Shown one piece after another: positions 43,197-55,225 of a stretch of 64,000 nucleotides of DNA. The notes beneath the pieces are model-generated. The model was not told the origin of the DNA. It ran no database searches and saw nothing but the letters and a program-made list of their open reading frames with translations. Origin of the DNA: Saxidomus purpurata (taxonomy: Eukaryota; Mollusca; Bivalvia; Venerida; Veneridae); assembly GCA_022818135.1 (NCBI GenBank), contig JAFMSR010000006.1, positions 36,310,997-36,374,996 on the forward strand, in the 5' to 3' direction. The translations under genes and the position numbers were made by a program. The stretch's first letter is position 1, and each line of letters starts with the position of its first letter.

Positions 43197-46100
43197 TTTC
43201 TGGTGGAAAATGTTCATCCATGACAAAGAGCAGTAGTCGAGCTTTCTGTTTAACAGAGCAAGCTTCTACATCTGAATCTAGTAAAGGTAGTCCAGGTGCC
43301 AATCTAATAACGAATTCTAACAAAGAAAACGTAAAATCTATGCCTTCTCCAACAGTTTTAGAAGCTGATTTAAACATTGATCATGTGGAGGTAAAAGCAG
43401 TCACTAAAGATGTAAAGAATTTCTGTAGAATCACAGAGGTTTGTTCTGCAAAGGAACGTCAAACAGAAGGTCTGACAGAGGAATCAAGAGACACTTGTTC
43501 TTTCCATGGAAACAAAACTGTCTCAGACAAACTTGTAGACATCAAAACTTCTAGTTCAGCTTCTAATCAGTCCATGTTTAACGATTCCTGTCAGGCTGAA
43601 ATTGAAAGCAGTTCTTCTCTTCCTGAAACTACAAACACTATGACGAAAGTGGGGATAACAGCTAATAAAACAGAACATCAAAGTGAAGTAAAATGTGAAA
43701 ATAGATCAGAGCTGTACGAAGGAAAATATTCTTGCACAATGTGCACTTACTCTTCCCGGTACTTCCGCTATCTCAAGAGACACAAGACTGTGCATGACAG
43801 CTGCTCTAGAACAGTAACCTGTAACTGTGGTATAACATTCCGTAACACGCTGACCATGAAACAATGGCATAAAAGGAATAATATAAGCCATGGAATTGAA
43901 CATACGAAAAAAGCCAGTAGTAGTCTTGGAAGCAAAAATTCCAGGAGGAAAGTTAAAAGATTTGGAAGAGAAGGTCGGAAAAAGTTGTTGAAAAGCAAGG
44001 GTAGAGTTCTTAAATCAGTAAAAATAAAAAGAACTAACAATAGGCAAAAGTGTGAAAAATGTAATTACAAGTTCAGTAACACTTCAAACTGGATAAGACA
44101 TGAACAGTTGCATGAGAACAATACAGGTTTTACATGCTTGGAATGCTCCATTACAATGAAAACTAGGTGTTCACTTGCTTTTTGGCATCATCGGCATGGA
44201 ATTTACCATCCAAAGGTAAAAAGGAAGAGGCATACTAAACAGAAAAAGGAAAAACAGAAACATGGCTCAGTTAAGATTGATCTATTTGGTACAAGTAAAC
44301 AAAAAGCAAGCACTGAAGTAGCAGAGATTACAGAAACACAGAGCTGTGGTGATTGCAATGCACTTATTGGTGTTAAAGATGTAGAACATATAAAACTAAA
44401 TGAAAAACTTGATGGAACAACGTGTGATAAATGTTCATTAAAGCTAGAAAATGCAGAATTGATAAAAGCTAGAACATTAGGTACAATATTCAAAACAGAA
44501 AGTGTTGTAAGTGCAGTTGATAGGGAAAATAAAATTGATGACAATAAATTTGCAGAGAAAAGTCTAGCCAACATTGTCAGAGAAAGCATTAACAGTAGTC
44601 TTAAAGAATTAAGTGTAAAGTTCAAAGACCAACAGGAAGACAAACCAATCAGTGAAGGTAGGATTACATTGGAGGAAAACCAAACAGATTTGGATTTGAA
44701 TATTGTTGAACAGACTGAAGCTGTTTTGAATGAGTTGGAGCACCCTATGGATACAGATATGTACAAGGAAGAAGATGGTAGCTTTAGGAAAAATGAAGAT
44801 TTGATTAATTATTTGCTTGAAAACAAAGAGGGTATGGTCAACGCTAGTCACGGAGATGTCATTGAAAAGACATTAAAAGCTAAAGAAGTACCAGTTTATC
44901 CTTTGTTAAGGAAGCTAAGTTTAAAAGATGGTGAACAAATCTTTAATCCTGTTAATGATCAAATAGAAGTGTTTGAAAAAGAGTGTGACATGAAAAAGAA
45001 ATATCGCAAAGTTAAAGTGCTAAATATTGATACAAATGGATGCAAAGAGAAAATAGATGCATTAAGTGGATTCATACCAAATTTAGAAACAGACCAAGAA
45101 GTAATAGAAAGTTCTAAGTCTCAAGAAGAAAATGGTGAGGGAATTAGAACTTTGTCTGTGAAAGAAAATAGAGCAGTGAATCACATAGCTGAACCATTAG
45201 ATCTCTCAAAGAAGTGTGAACAGGAAGGTTTGCGAGTTAAAGAAAACCTAAAAGTTACCATTTCCTTCCAAATTCAACTAGATTTTGACAGAAATAATGT
45301 GACAAGCTGTAAACCATATAATCTGCAGACTAATGTATTTTTTAATAATTTACAAGAATATTTTAATGATGTTCAGTCACCTGCTAATGAAATAGCAAAC
45401 TGTTCACTAACTGATTCTGTAAGAGCAAAGATTATTCTGAAAAACATACAAGTTAAGCCTAACAGTGATAAGCCTTCACTAATTGTTGACAAATGTAACA
45501 TGTCTCATGCAAGTGTACAACAAACCAGCAGTGTTCAGGTTGAACATCATGAAAATACAATAACATGTCAGAGAAGTGGTTTGGTTGCTGAATCAGATGT
45601 TCATGATCAAAGTAAACACTGTGATGAAATGAATGTAGATGGTCAGAAGAAAGATGTTTATACATTCACTGATGATGAGAGTGATGACGAGATACTTTAC
45701 TATGCTTCTAAGTTGCAGGAAAGTCTTTGTGGTAATGACGATATTGTCAACTGTGATAAAGGGAAATATGAACAGTTGGATACAGTGAGTGTAAATACCA
45801 TGCAAGACCAAGTGGAAGAATCTGTGTGTGATACAGGGGGAACTGATGAGAATAACAACAGAGAGAAGGAAGGAAGTGACAGGCTCAAAGAGGAAGGATA
45901 TGCTAGAGATGATGGTAACAACAATGGAAACTGCAATGAGAAAACAAACGTTGGCAGAGGTGAAGGAAATGGTGATGATGAGGATGATGATGATAAAGAA
46001 AACAATGACAAAAACAATAATATTGGTAGTGCAGATGAAATTCAAAATGTTGAACTATTACCATGTCTTGTTTGTCAAGCAATATTCAACAATAAGACTG

Positions 46101-47303
46101 AATTGTCAAGGCATCTAACCAAAATTCACAGACTGACAAATTTGTGTCAGATTTGTTATTTTGATGAAGGGGAAATTAGGAGATTTGCTAATCCAGTTTC
46201 CCTAAGAAACCATAAGGTAAGAGATCATCCAGAAGACATGGTTAAATGTGTGTGTGGAGCAATGTTGATAGACACTAAAATGCTGTCATCCCATTTGAAA
46301 AAGTTTAAATGCAATTTATATGAATCTGGAGGCGAGTCTAATGAAATGGCAAAGTGCATTTGTGGAAAACGCTTTTCTTCTCAAGAGATGCTCTTCAATC
46401 ATCGCTCAAAGTGTAGAAAGCGGCATTGTCTTGACGAAACTTTTCTTGACTTTATGAGCACCCCAAGCATCGAAAAGAAGAGATGTTTGAAAACCACGAC
46501 AGTAGAAACTGTAAGAACCACAGAAACAACCGGAATGACATTAAGAGCTAAATCTAATGATATAAACAACAACGTAAGCCTGTCTGAATACAGGGACACC
46601 TCAGTTGGAAGGATCTCAAAAGTTAGAAAATGTAAAGGAAGTGTTGGAAGCTACAGTGAAAAGGCGTATGACAAGTTTTTTGAAACAGAGGTTAACCTGT
46701 CTAAAAGGAAGTCATATGGTGGAGTGGAGCAAACAAGGCGATATGAACGCTTGACATGCACAAAAACATCATCAGAGGGTTTGCTGACTACTGATAATGA
46801 GGTTTTAGATTTAAGAACTAAACCAGCACGTGACAGAAGTGCTGATACACTGACTGAAAATGTGACTCTTGATACTGCTCAACTGGATACTAATAACAAC
46901 TACACTATCCAAGGAGCTTCTAGATCATACATTGGAGGAAAGAAGGATGAAAGAATAGGCAAATTGTCTTGCAAAAGCTCTGTTAGATGTTTGGAAGAGG
47001 AGGATGAAATAGAATTGACCAAAGCAGCAAGACATGAAAGCACTGACACTAATAACAATCTTGCTGAGACACAACATAAAGTAGGAAGAAGAAAGAAATT
47101 GATAAAATCAGATAGTGGTGGACAGTCTAAGAAAATAATTAGGGGTAAGAGGAGGAAAAAGATTCAGCCAGATGCAGAAGGGAAGTATCCATGTAAGATA
47201 TGCAGGCGGCGGTACAAAAGACCATACCTGTACACACACCAAAGAATTGCTCATGCTCGAAAACAGTGGATTCTGGTTCCCACAACATCATTACAAAACA
47301 CAG
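43197..47303 (+). CDS. Large dispersed C2H2 zinc-finger protein, coding exon 2
   Basis: Main exon (1369 codons). It starts after AACTATTTCAG; the open frame upstream to 43091 is hAT terminal sequence, not protein. Using joined numbering, fingers or finger-like pairs lie near residues 995 (CTMC...H-x3-H), 1024 (CNC-type), 1101 (CEKC...H-x3-H), 1129 (CLEC...H), 1772 (CLVC...H-x4-H), 1799 (CQIC...H), 1833 and 1868 (CVC/CIC types ending in C), and 2148 (CKIC...H-x4-H). Basic tracts near 1055-1098 and 1145-1165 look like nuclear signals. EPLDLSKK near 1482 matches the PxDLS motif that binds CtBP; VLDLRTK near 2018 resembles it. DDEDDDDKE near 1745 is acidic. It ends at ACAG|GTAAAA, phase 1. Probably a transcriptional repressor, inferred from fingers plus PLDLS. 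Confidence 0.92.
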
Positions 47304-48560
47304 GTAAAAATGTAAGATTCTTTTCTTTTTCTCTATTTACATTATTAACCTATTAAATAGATTTTTGAAAAAATTTAAGATGCAATATCAGTCTTACAAT
47401 TGTTCATAGTACATGTATAATAATAATAATTGTTTGCGAGTCTTGATGCTCAGTAATGAATCAAATAGGCAGTAGAGCTGGGTGGTTTATAGCTAAGCAC
47501 CTGAATTTGTGGTACAATCATCTTAGCCGCATAAACACTTTTTCAAATATTACACTTTAGACTTATTTAAATTTACAAATCAAGGAATATTAATTTTGAC
47601 TTTGAGCTGTACTGCTGACTGTGAGATCTGCATCTTATTTTAGATAAAAAATTTATGTATCTCCTGTAAGTTGTCTTCTTAAGGTAATTAACAAGTTCAG
47701 AGGATCAAGTCCAATAACTCTTTAACTTGTATTTGTATAAAGTTGTGCCCCCACTAATTGCAAAGGGTATAAAGTGATGACTTGCATTATTCAGTGTATG
47801 TCTGTGTCACACTTTTTGTGTCCATGCTCTGACTTGAGCAAATGGTATCTCATCAACAAACTTTGCCACAATGTTTATGAGTCTAATTTCTCAGTCAAGC
47901 TTGATGTCCAGCCTGATTTGGCCAAGTCACTCAAGAGTTATGGTCCTTTAATTGTCAAATTTTCATCAAATGGATAAATTAAATTGTCTGTTCACCAACT
48001 TGGGCATCTGTTATCTAATTACTATCAAACAAGAGCACAATGTTTATAGGGACAAGATTTGGGTAAAACTTGATAACCAGTCAAGATTGTCCCCTGTAAA
48101 TATGGAATTGTTGCATTTGAATTGTCAAAACTTTACAAAACTGGCCATTCTATTACTAATTGCCCCATGATTTTTAACATACCAGTACCTATTTTGTTAC
48201 AATAACAACATAAGTTTTATGTGTAAAGTGCTGTCCCTAAAGAATTGGATACTGTATGTTATTTCATCTAATTGTAAATAACTTTTCAATTGAAAAACTT
48301 AGAATAAAGTCATGGAAGTATGTCCCATAGGTCATGCATCAATTTTGGCAAAAATCAAGCTTGATTGTCTTACAGACAGCACTAACAGTAACTTGTTCAA
48401 AGTTTGACCAGTGTCACTACTCAAATGCTTTCATATTATTTCAAGAATAACATCTTACTTATGAGTTACAATTTTAGATTTGTATCTCTTGCATAATTTA
48501 TTATACCTGAAATGCTGTTGTAAGCAAAAACCTTTAAATATGAACTCGTTGATGTTTCAG
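47304..48560 (+). other. Intron 2 of the zinc-finger gene
   Basis: A GT...AG intron of 1257 bp between phase-1 exons, ending TGATGTTTCAG. About 47690-48170 carries a diverged tandem-type cassette (AAGTTGTGCCCCC, CAAGCTTGATGTCCAGCC, AAACTTGATAACCAGTCAAG). No other feature. Confidence 0.75.
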
Positions 48561-48730
48561 ATGGCTATGTGAAGTATCGATGTAGCTGGTGTCGGTTTGT
48601 CTCATTGCACTGGGGTACAGCTGTCCGACATCATTACATGCAACACCAGAGGCAAGAACTCGACCTGATTACCCTCATCACTGTGCCGAAAGTGTTCCCT
48701 GATCAACACTGTTCATCTCTTGTTAAATAA
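48561..48730 (+). CDS. Large dispersed C2H2 zinc-finger protein, last coding exon
   Basis: The exon completes split codon 2185 (G plus AT gives Asp), then encodes GYVKYRCSWCRFVSLHWGTA and onward to a final finger C2192-SW-C, twelve residues, H, four residues, H, and a C-terminal tail ending HCSSLVK before TAA. The total reading frame is 6723 bases, 2240 residues plus stop, with both junctions in phase. A finger sitting across a matching splice boundary in three exons strongly supports one gene rather than three fragments. Confidence 0.88.
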
Positions 48731-50340
48731 GTATACATGTCAAAGAATTGTTCTGCTCAAAGATTGTAAGAAATACTGAGAGTACTGGAATCTTCTGCAG
48801 ATTGACTGCTTAACACAAGTGCTCAGATGTTAGCATTCTAGTAAAAAACTCATCTTGAACAGAAGGAGAGATACCAGCTGAAGTGCTTATCTATGATTTT
48901 AAATACAGATTTTAGCAGACATACCTATTAATGATGTAAAATCACATCAATTGTATTGTTGTTTGTTAAATCAGGTGTAGTAATTGTTTCAGAGCGAATT
49001 GTTTTTTCTGTTTTTGCTTTTCTGGGTTTTTTTTCTGTTTTTTTTGGTCAACAACCTGCAGGTCAGCAAGGCAACACTCAAGGATCATTGCCCCCGACCT
49101 CGCTCCTGTCAATCCTGTGTTCTAACGTTTTGAACGAAATTGCAGAATTCATGAAACATAATTCATAGTAATGCGTCAGTATTATTTTGAGTTATATCCT
49201 CTTTCCCAGATTTACTTTCCGGACAACTGAATCTCAGTCATTGAATCATGCTAGTTACAGTGGAATGTAAAAGTACCAAACATTATGCAGTTTTTTAATT
49301 ACTTTGTACTAACAATGAAGTTCTAGTATATATATTTTAAAAAAAGAACAATGAAAGAAAGTGTAATGGGAAAGAACTATAACTCATGTTATTATCTTTC
49401 ATGAAAAACTTACTTGTTTAACTCTCTTTTTTGAATGTCATTGAAATTTCTGTTTTCCAGTCGGCTATACTGACAGTTTTATTTACAAATTAAAGTTTTC
49501 TATGAAGACATCATTTTTCTTCGTTTTTTAATCATTTAACAACACCTTTAGCGATACAACTCTTGGGTCAAATCCATTCCAAAATCTTACATATTGATTC
49601 AGTATCAAAACTATTACCATATAGTTGGCCCATAGTGTTCCTGTCCAATTTCTGGTATCACTGGAATGTTTCTTGGCAGTTATCAAAAGTTATTACTGAC
49701 TAGCTTCAACAATGCCTGACTTACTTAAACAATTAATTTTGTAATTAGACTGCTCTTTAGAAAAAGCCTGAAATAAATTTTTCATATGGGCTCCAGTGTG
49801 TTCTATTTGATATGGTAAGAAATACTACTGTAATTTGTTCATAACAGATGCAAAATGCTGTAATAATTCTTTATTTTACTACTTAAGTCTTAACTTTAAT
49901 AGCACATGTCCATATTACAATGTAATATGTATAAACATTGATTATTTTAGTGTATATGTACAGTGTACAATTATTGTTTTCCTGAGATAACACCCATAGA
50001 TAACTGTAAGTGTTCATATCGAGTCATTTATATATATGTTTAGTTGAAACTTGGTCATATTTTGTATTTTAAAGTTTGTTTTGAAAACTACATTCATGTA
50101 CCAGGTCAGACAACTGGGTTCTTTTATGGAATTCAGAGAATACATCCATATTTAAAGTTCATATTTGTTAAAAAAAAAAAGATTTTATTTTCATGGTCAT
50201 CAGTTTTGTGGTAGGAAACCTTTGTGAGCAGGGTGACAAGTTCAGTATAATAAACTTTATTTTTTATTTTACACAATATACCTAATGTAAGTATCATGTA
50301 ATCAACTTAGGATGATTTTTTCAATGATTCTCTTGTCTTT
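48731..50340 (+). other. Likely 3' untranslated region and intergenic DNA
   Basis: AT-rich sequence after the zinc-finger stop codon. AATAAA-type signals occur, for example AAATAAATTTT near 49775 and AATAAACTTTA near 50251, but none can be chosen as the poly(A) site by sequence alone. No second gene is seen. Confidence 0.45.
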
Positions 50341-50885
50341 AGGTCACCTGGCAGACACTGCCAGGGTGAGCTATTAGGACCACCCGGCATCCGTCGCATG
50401 TCTTTGTTGTCGTTCCACTGTTTCCTTCAAACATGATCTGCTCTTAAACCACTTGGTGGACGTTGATGAAACTTGGCAGGTATGTTACTTGCGTGAAGCT
50501 CTACCAAAGGTGTACAAATAGTTTCATTAAATTCAGAACTCTGGTTGCCATGACAACAGAAAGAAAAAACTTCAAAAATCTTCTCTAAAGCCCCAAGGCC
50601 TAGAGCTAAGATAGCATCATTGCCTAGTGGACCTCTACCAAGACTGTTCAAATTATGGCACCCTTGGTCAAATTAACCCTTGCCAGAGGGGTCACTTTAT
50701 TACACATATTCTTGAATAGGAAAACTTCTTTGAAACCACATGGCCTAGAGCTAAGATATTTCAATGCGTCTTAAACAAGGCAAGTGTCACAATGAATTTT
50801 GAACTATACAAATAATTTTGCAGATTTCAACCTGTGAGCAATATCACTCTGGTTGGCAATATAGGGCTGTCATGGCCTTCGTAAA
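50341..50885 (+). mobile_element. Short hairpin-headed cassette (AGGTCACCTGGC type)
   Basis: It follows CTTGTCTTT and opens AGGTCACCTGGCAGACACTG-CCAGGGTGAGCT, a strong hairpin. About two degenerate units follow (AACCACTTGGTGG, CCTAGAGCTAAGATA, GTGGACCTCTACCAAGACTG). The 3' end GAGCAATATCACTCTGG... GGCAATATAGGGCTGTCATG-GCCTTCG is a decayed form of the GGGCCATCATGGCCCTCTTG end. Confidence 0.68.
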
Positions 50886-50955
50886 GAACATAATTTACTT
50901 CACATTCAGATCTTTATATCCTTGAGAACCATGCAAATCTAATATAGTTATTTTT

Positions 50956-52367
50956 AGCTCGACTATTCGAAGAATAAGGAGGCTATTGCACTCGCCCCGG
51001 CGTCGGCGTCTGCGTTGGTTAAAGTTTTTTATAAAGTCAAATATCTTGAATACTATCAAAGGTATTGACTTGAAACTCAAACTATATGTTTACCAGCAAC
51101 ATCTACACCTGAGGAAACAATCTCCATAACTCTGTTTTGATTTTTGACAGATTTATGCCCCTTTTTAACTTAGAATTTTTGGTTAAAGTTTTTTATAAAG
51201 TCAAATATCTTGAATACTATCAAAGGTATTGACTTGAAACTCAAAGTATGTGTCTACTATCAACATCTACACCTAAGGAAACAATCCCCATAACTCTGTT
51301 TTGATTTTTGACAGATTTATGCCCCTTTTTAACTTAGAATTTTTGGTTAAAGTTTTTTATAAAGTCAAATATCTTGAATACTATCAAAGGTATTGACTTG
51401 AAACTCAAAGTATGTGTCTACCATCAACATCTACACCTGAGGAAACAATCCCCATAACTCTGTTTTGATTTTTGACAGATTTATGCCCCTTTTTAACTTA
51501 GAATTTTTAGGTAAAGATTTTTATAAATTCAAATATCTTGAATACTATCAAACGTATTGACTTGAAACTCAAAATATATGTCGACCATCAACATTTAAGA
51601 GGAAACAATCCCCATAACTCTGTTTTGATTTTTGACAGATTAATGCCCCTTTCTAACTTAGAATTTTTGGTAAAAGATTTTATAAATTCAAATATCTTGA
51701 ATACTTTCAAAGGTATTGACTTGAAACTCAAATTATGTGTCCACCATCAACATCTTCACCTGAGGAAACAATCCCCATAACTCTGTTTTGATTTTTGTTA
51801 GATTTATGCCCCTTTTTAACTTAGAATCTTTAGTTAAAGATTTTTATAAAGTAAAATATCTTGAATACTATCAAACGTATGGACTTGAAACTTAAAATGT
51901 AAGTTAACTATCAACATCTTCACCAATGTTTTTGATTTTTGACATATTTATGCCCCTTTTTAACTTAGAATTTTGTCACAGTTTTTACCAGACTATTATT
52001 AGAAATACTCAAAATGGCTTGCTTTTGAAATGTCATAGAATAATTATGCAGCATGCAGCGGTCATGCTTTTTTAATTTTATACATATCAATTTTGAAACG
52101 TTACAAAGTTATTCATGATCAGATATACAAGGTGATGTATTTCTTTGAAATTATTCCCCCGCCCCCCCTCCTCCCCCCAGTTGGCTTACATAATCCAGAG
52201 TAAGGCTTTGCAAGTAATGTTCATTTACAAAGGTCTTTGAACAAGTTTCATATCTTTGACCTTAATTCTTATAGACAATTACACAATACACCTGTTCTTA
52301 GACAAAAAACCCCATTTTACCGACAAGCTTTCGAATAGTTGAGCGTGCTGTCATGAGACAGCTCTTG
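50956..52367 (+). mobile_element. Hairpin-ended cassette, ~6 units of ~160 bp
   Basis: It starts after TTATTTTT with AGCTCGACTATTCGAAGAAT, the same head as 16801. Units contain AAAGTTTTTTATAAAGTCAAA, TATCTTGAATACTATCAAAG, GTATTGACTTGAAACTCAAA and CCCCATAACTCTGTTTTGAT. They are unrelated to the units in the 16801 cassette apart from ATTTATGCCCCTTTTT and ACTTAGAATTT. The 3' end is GAATAGTTGAGCGTGCTGTC-ATGA-GACAG then CTCTTG and TT. Confidence 0.82.
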
Positions 52368-52454
52368 TTACTTGGGTGAGCAATAGAGGGTTATAACGAC
52401 TCACTCAATTTTTTGTGTTCAAAGTTGACTTATTGTTTCTGATTACTGCTTTTT
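52368..52454 (+). repeat. ~85-bp direct repeat flanking a cassette, left copy
   Basis: TTACTTGGGTGAGCAATAGA-GGG... GTTGACTTATTGTTT is repeated with few changes at 53943-54030, right after the next cassette. The phrase GGTGAGCAATAGAGGG resembles a decayed cassette 3' end. Confidence 0.75.
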
Positions 52455-53942
52455 AGCTCACCTGGCACAAAGTGCCAGAGTGAGCTATTAGGATCGCATT
52501 CCGTCCGTCGTATGTCGTACGTCCGTCCGTCCGTCCACCATTTCCTTCAAACTACATCTCCTCTGAAACCACTGGGCCTATGTTGATGAGACTTTGCAGG
52601 GATGTTCCTTGCATGAAGCTCTATCAAAGTTGTTCAAAGAATTCCATTCCATGCAGAACTCTGGTTGCTATGGCAACAAATAGGAAAAACTTTAAAAATC
52701 TTCTTCTCTGAAACCACAAGGCCTAGAGCTTAGATATTTGGCATGTAGCATTGTCTAGTGGACCTCTACCAAGATTGTTCAAATTATGACCCCCGGGTCA
52801 AAATTGACCTCGCGCGGGTGGGCACTTAGTTTTTGCATAGGCGTATATAGGAAAAACTTTAAAAATCTTCTTCTCTGAAACCACAACGCCTAGAGCTAAG
52901 ATATTTGGCATGTAGCATTGGCTAGTGGACCTCTACCAAGATTGTTCAAATTATGACCCCCAGGTCAAAATTGACCCTGTGAGGGTGGGCACTTAGTTTT
53001 TGCATAGGCATATATAGGAAAAACTTTAAAAATCTTCTTCTCTGAAACCACAAGGCCTAGAGCTAAGATATTTGGCATGTAGCATTGGCTAGTGGACCTC
53101 TACCAAGATTGTTCAAATTATGACCCCCGGGTCAAAATTGACCCCGCACCGGGGGTCACTTAGTTTTGCATAAGAATATATAGGAAAAACTTTGAAAATC
53201 TTCTTCTCTGAAACCAAAAGGCCTAGAGCTAAGATATTTAGCAGGTAGCATTGGCTAGTGGACCTCTACCAAGATTGTTCAAATTATGAGCCCTGGATCA
53301 AAATTGACCCCGCACAGGGGGTCACTTAGTTTTACATAGGCTTATGTAGGAAAAACTTTAAAAATCTTCTTCTCTGAAACCACAAGGCCTAGAGCTTAGA
53401 TATTTGGCATGTAGCATTGGCTAGTGAACCTCTTCGAAGATTGTTCAAATTATGACCCTCAGATCAAAATTGACCCCGCACCGGGGGTCACTTACTTTTA
53501 CATAGGCTTATATAGTAAAAACTTTAAAAATCTTCTTCTTTGAAACCACAAGGCCTAGAGCTTAGATATTTGACATGTAGCATTGGCTAGTGGACCTCTA
53601 CCATTGTTCAAATTATGACCCCTGGGTCAAAATTGACCTCGCAACGGGGGTGACTTAGTTTTACATAGGCTTATATAGGGAAAACTTTAAAAATCTTTTT
53701 CTCTGAAACCACAAGGCCTAGAGCATAGATAATTGGCATGTAGCATTGCCTAGTAGACCTCTTCAAAGGTTGTTCAAATTATGCCCCTGGGGTCAAAATT
53801 GACCTTGCCCGGGGGGGATCATTTGTTTTACAAAGGTGTATATAGGAAAACTTATTTGGTATATAACATTATCTAGTGATCTTCCACCAGGCAAGTGGAC
53901 TTGTACCAAGGTGAGCAATATAGGGCCATCTTTGCCCTCTTG
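52455..53942 (+). mobile_element. Hairpin-ended cassette, ~8 units of ~158 bp
   Basis: It starts after GCTTTT with AGCTCACCTGGCACAAAGTG-CCAGAGTGAGCT, a long hairpin, then CGTCCGTCCGTCCGTCC. Units hold CTGAAACCACAAGGCCTAGA, TTTGGCATGTAGCATTGG, GTGGACCTCTACCAAGATTG, CCCGGGTCAAAATTGACC and ATAGGAAAAACTTTAAAAAT. The 3' end is GGTGAGCAATATAGGGCC-ATCTTTGCCCT then CTTG and TT. Confidence 0.85.
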
Positions 53943-54030
53943 TTACTTGGGTGAGCAATAGAGGGCTATAATGACCCACTCAGTTTTTTGTGTTCAAAGT
54001 TGACTTATTGTTTTTGAATACTGCTCTTTG
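53943..54030 (+). repeat. ~85-bp direct repeat flanking a cassette, right copy
   Basis: See 52368-52454. Length and order are the same; it contains GGTGAGCAATAGAGGGCTAT and TTTTGTGTTCAAAGTTGACT. Confidence 0.75.
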
Positions 54031-54075
54031 AATACAGTTGCATCTAAAACTGCAAGAAGCAACAAATTGTAAATA

Positions 54076-54473
54076 CAGTAAAACTTTGGTAACTTGAACA
54101 TCAATAACTTGCGATATCTTGTCAGGCCCGGCCAATAATTTTACTGCCTATACGTTTAGCTACACTTCACCATGAATTACTAAAGAGCATGTTTTGTGTG
54201 AAGAGAATATTTCAATATCTTTGTAAGCAATACAAAATAGAATTTAAAATTAGTTTTGTTATTTTTTCAATGACTGGAATAAATTAGATAATGAAACAGT
54301 TATCGTTTATAAAACGTTTTCTTTGAGTGTTGTATTATAACAAGTCACAGGTACTTCGGAAATAAACAGCGGCTGTTTTTCATTAATTAAATACATCAGT
54401 AGTACATTTGTTACGTCACTTATAAAACTGGTGCATATTTCCCTTGTGACTTAGAGTTAGCGAAGTTTTACTG
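54076..54473. mobile_element. 398-bp MITE with TA target site (pogo/Tigger-like ends)
   Basis: The left end CAGTAAAACTTTGGTAACT and the reverse complement of the right end CAGTAAAACTTCGCTAACT match with two differences. TA flanks each end (54074-54075 and 54474-54475). The CAGT start and TA target indicate a non-autonomous Tc1/mariner-pogo element. No coding sequence. Confidence 0.82.
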
Positions 54474-54734
54474 TATATGTATATAGGAAGCCTGAGTACT
54501 AATAGATTTTTGGTTTGCTGGAATAATAGATACATGATTTTTGTGGTCCATTGCCAGCAAATGGATGACCATATTTCATTGGTTGTAAATAGGTCAGTGA
54601 TCTCCATCACAAAGATCATTTAAAGTCAATAACAGGTGTGCCAGAAGATTCTATGGTTTTCAGTCCTCAAGTTATAGTTTATGCAACAAGTTCAGTGCCT
54701 GTTTTACTTATGGCGATCAATAAATTAACATTCC

Positions 54735-55225
54735 TGTTTGTGCCCCTGCCAGGATAATGGCGAAAGGGCATTGTAGTGTTACACCTGTCAGTTTGTGCGT
54801 CCATCCATCTGTTCTGAATCTCATTTCAGGTCCATAACTTTGTAATACATGATGGTATCTCGAAATTAATTGGAACAAATGTTAACCATAACAAGACAGT
54901 GTGTCATGGGCAAGATCTGCAACCCTCAATCAAAGGTCTAGGTCTCATGATTTTTTGAAAAAATTGTCCGGTCTCTTTGTTCTACATGATTGTTTGAAAA
55001 ATAATTTGGCATAAGTGTTTACTATTAAAAGAGGATCATGTGCAAGAACCACACCCTTAGATCAAAGGTCAATGTCACAACATAATTATAATTGTTTGAA
55101 AATTGTTTCCGGTCCATAATTTTGTTATATATGATGGCATTTTAAAATAATTTGGCACAATTGTTTCCCATAACAAGACAATTTGTCATGCGCAAGAACT
55201 GTGCCCCTAGATCATAGGTCAAGGC
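54735..55225 (+). repeat. Degenerate cassette with about three ~150-bp units
   Basis: It opens GTGCCCCTGCCAGGATAATG-GCGAAAGGGC and holds a TCCATCCATCTG stretch. Units contain GGTCCATAACTTTGTAATAC, ATGATGGTAT, ATAACAAGACA, TGTGTCATGGGCAAGA and AGATCAAAGGTC. No clear 3' hairpin was found. Confidence 0.6.

Noticed and set aside
45593..46045. Ser/Leu/Ile-rich frames antisense to exon 2 of the zinc-finger gene
   Set aside because: Shadows of an acidic and Asn-rich coding stretch on the + strand.
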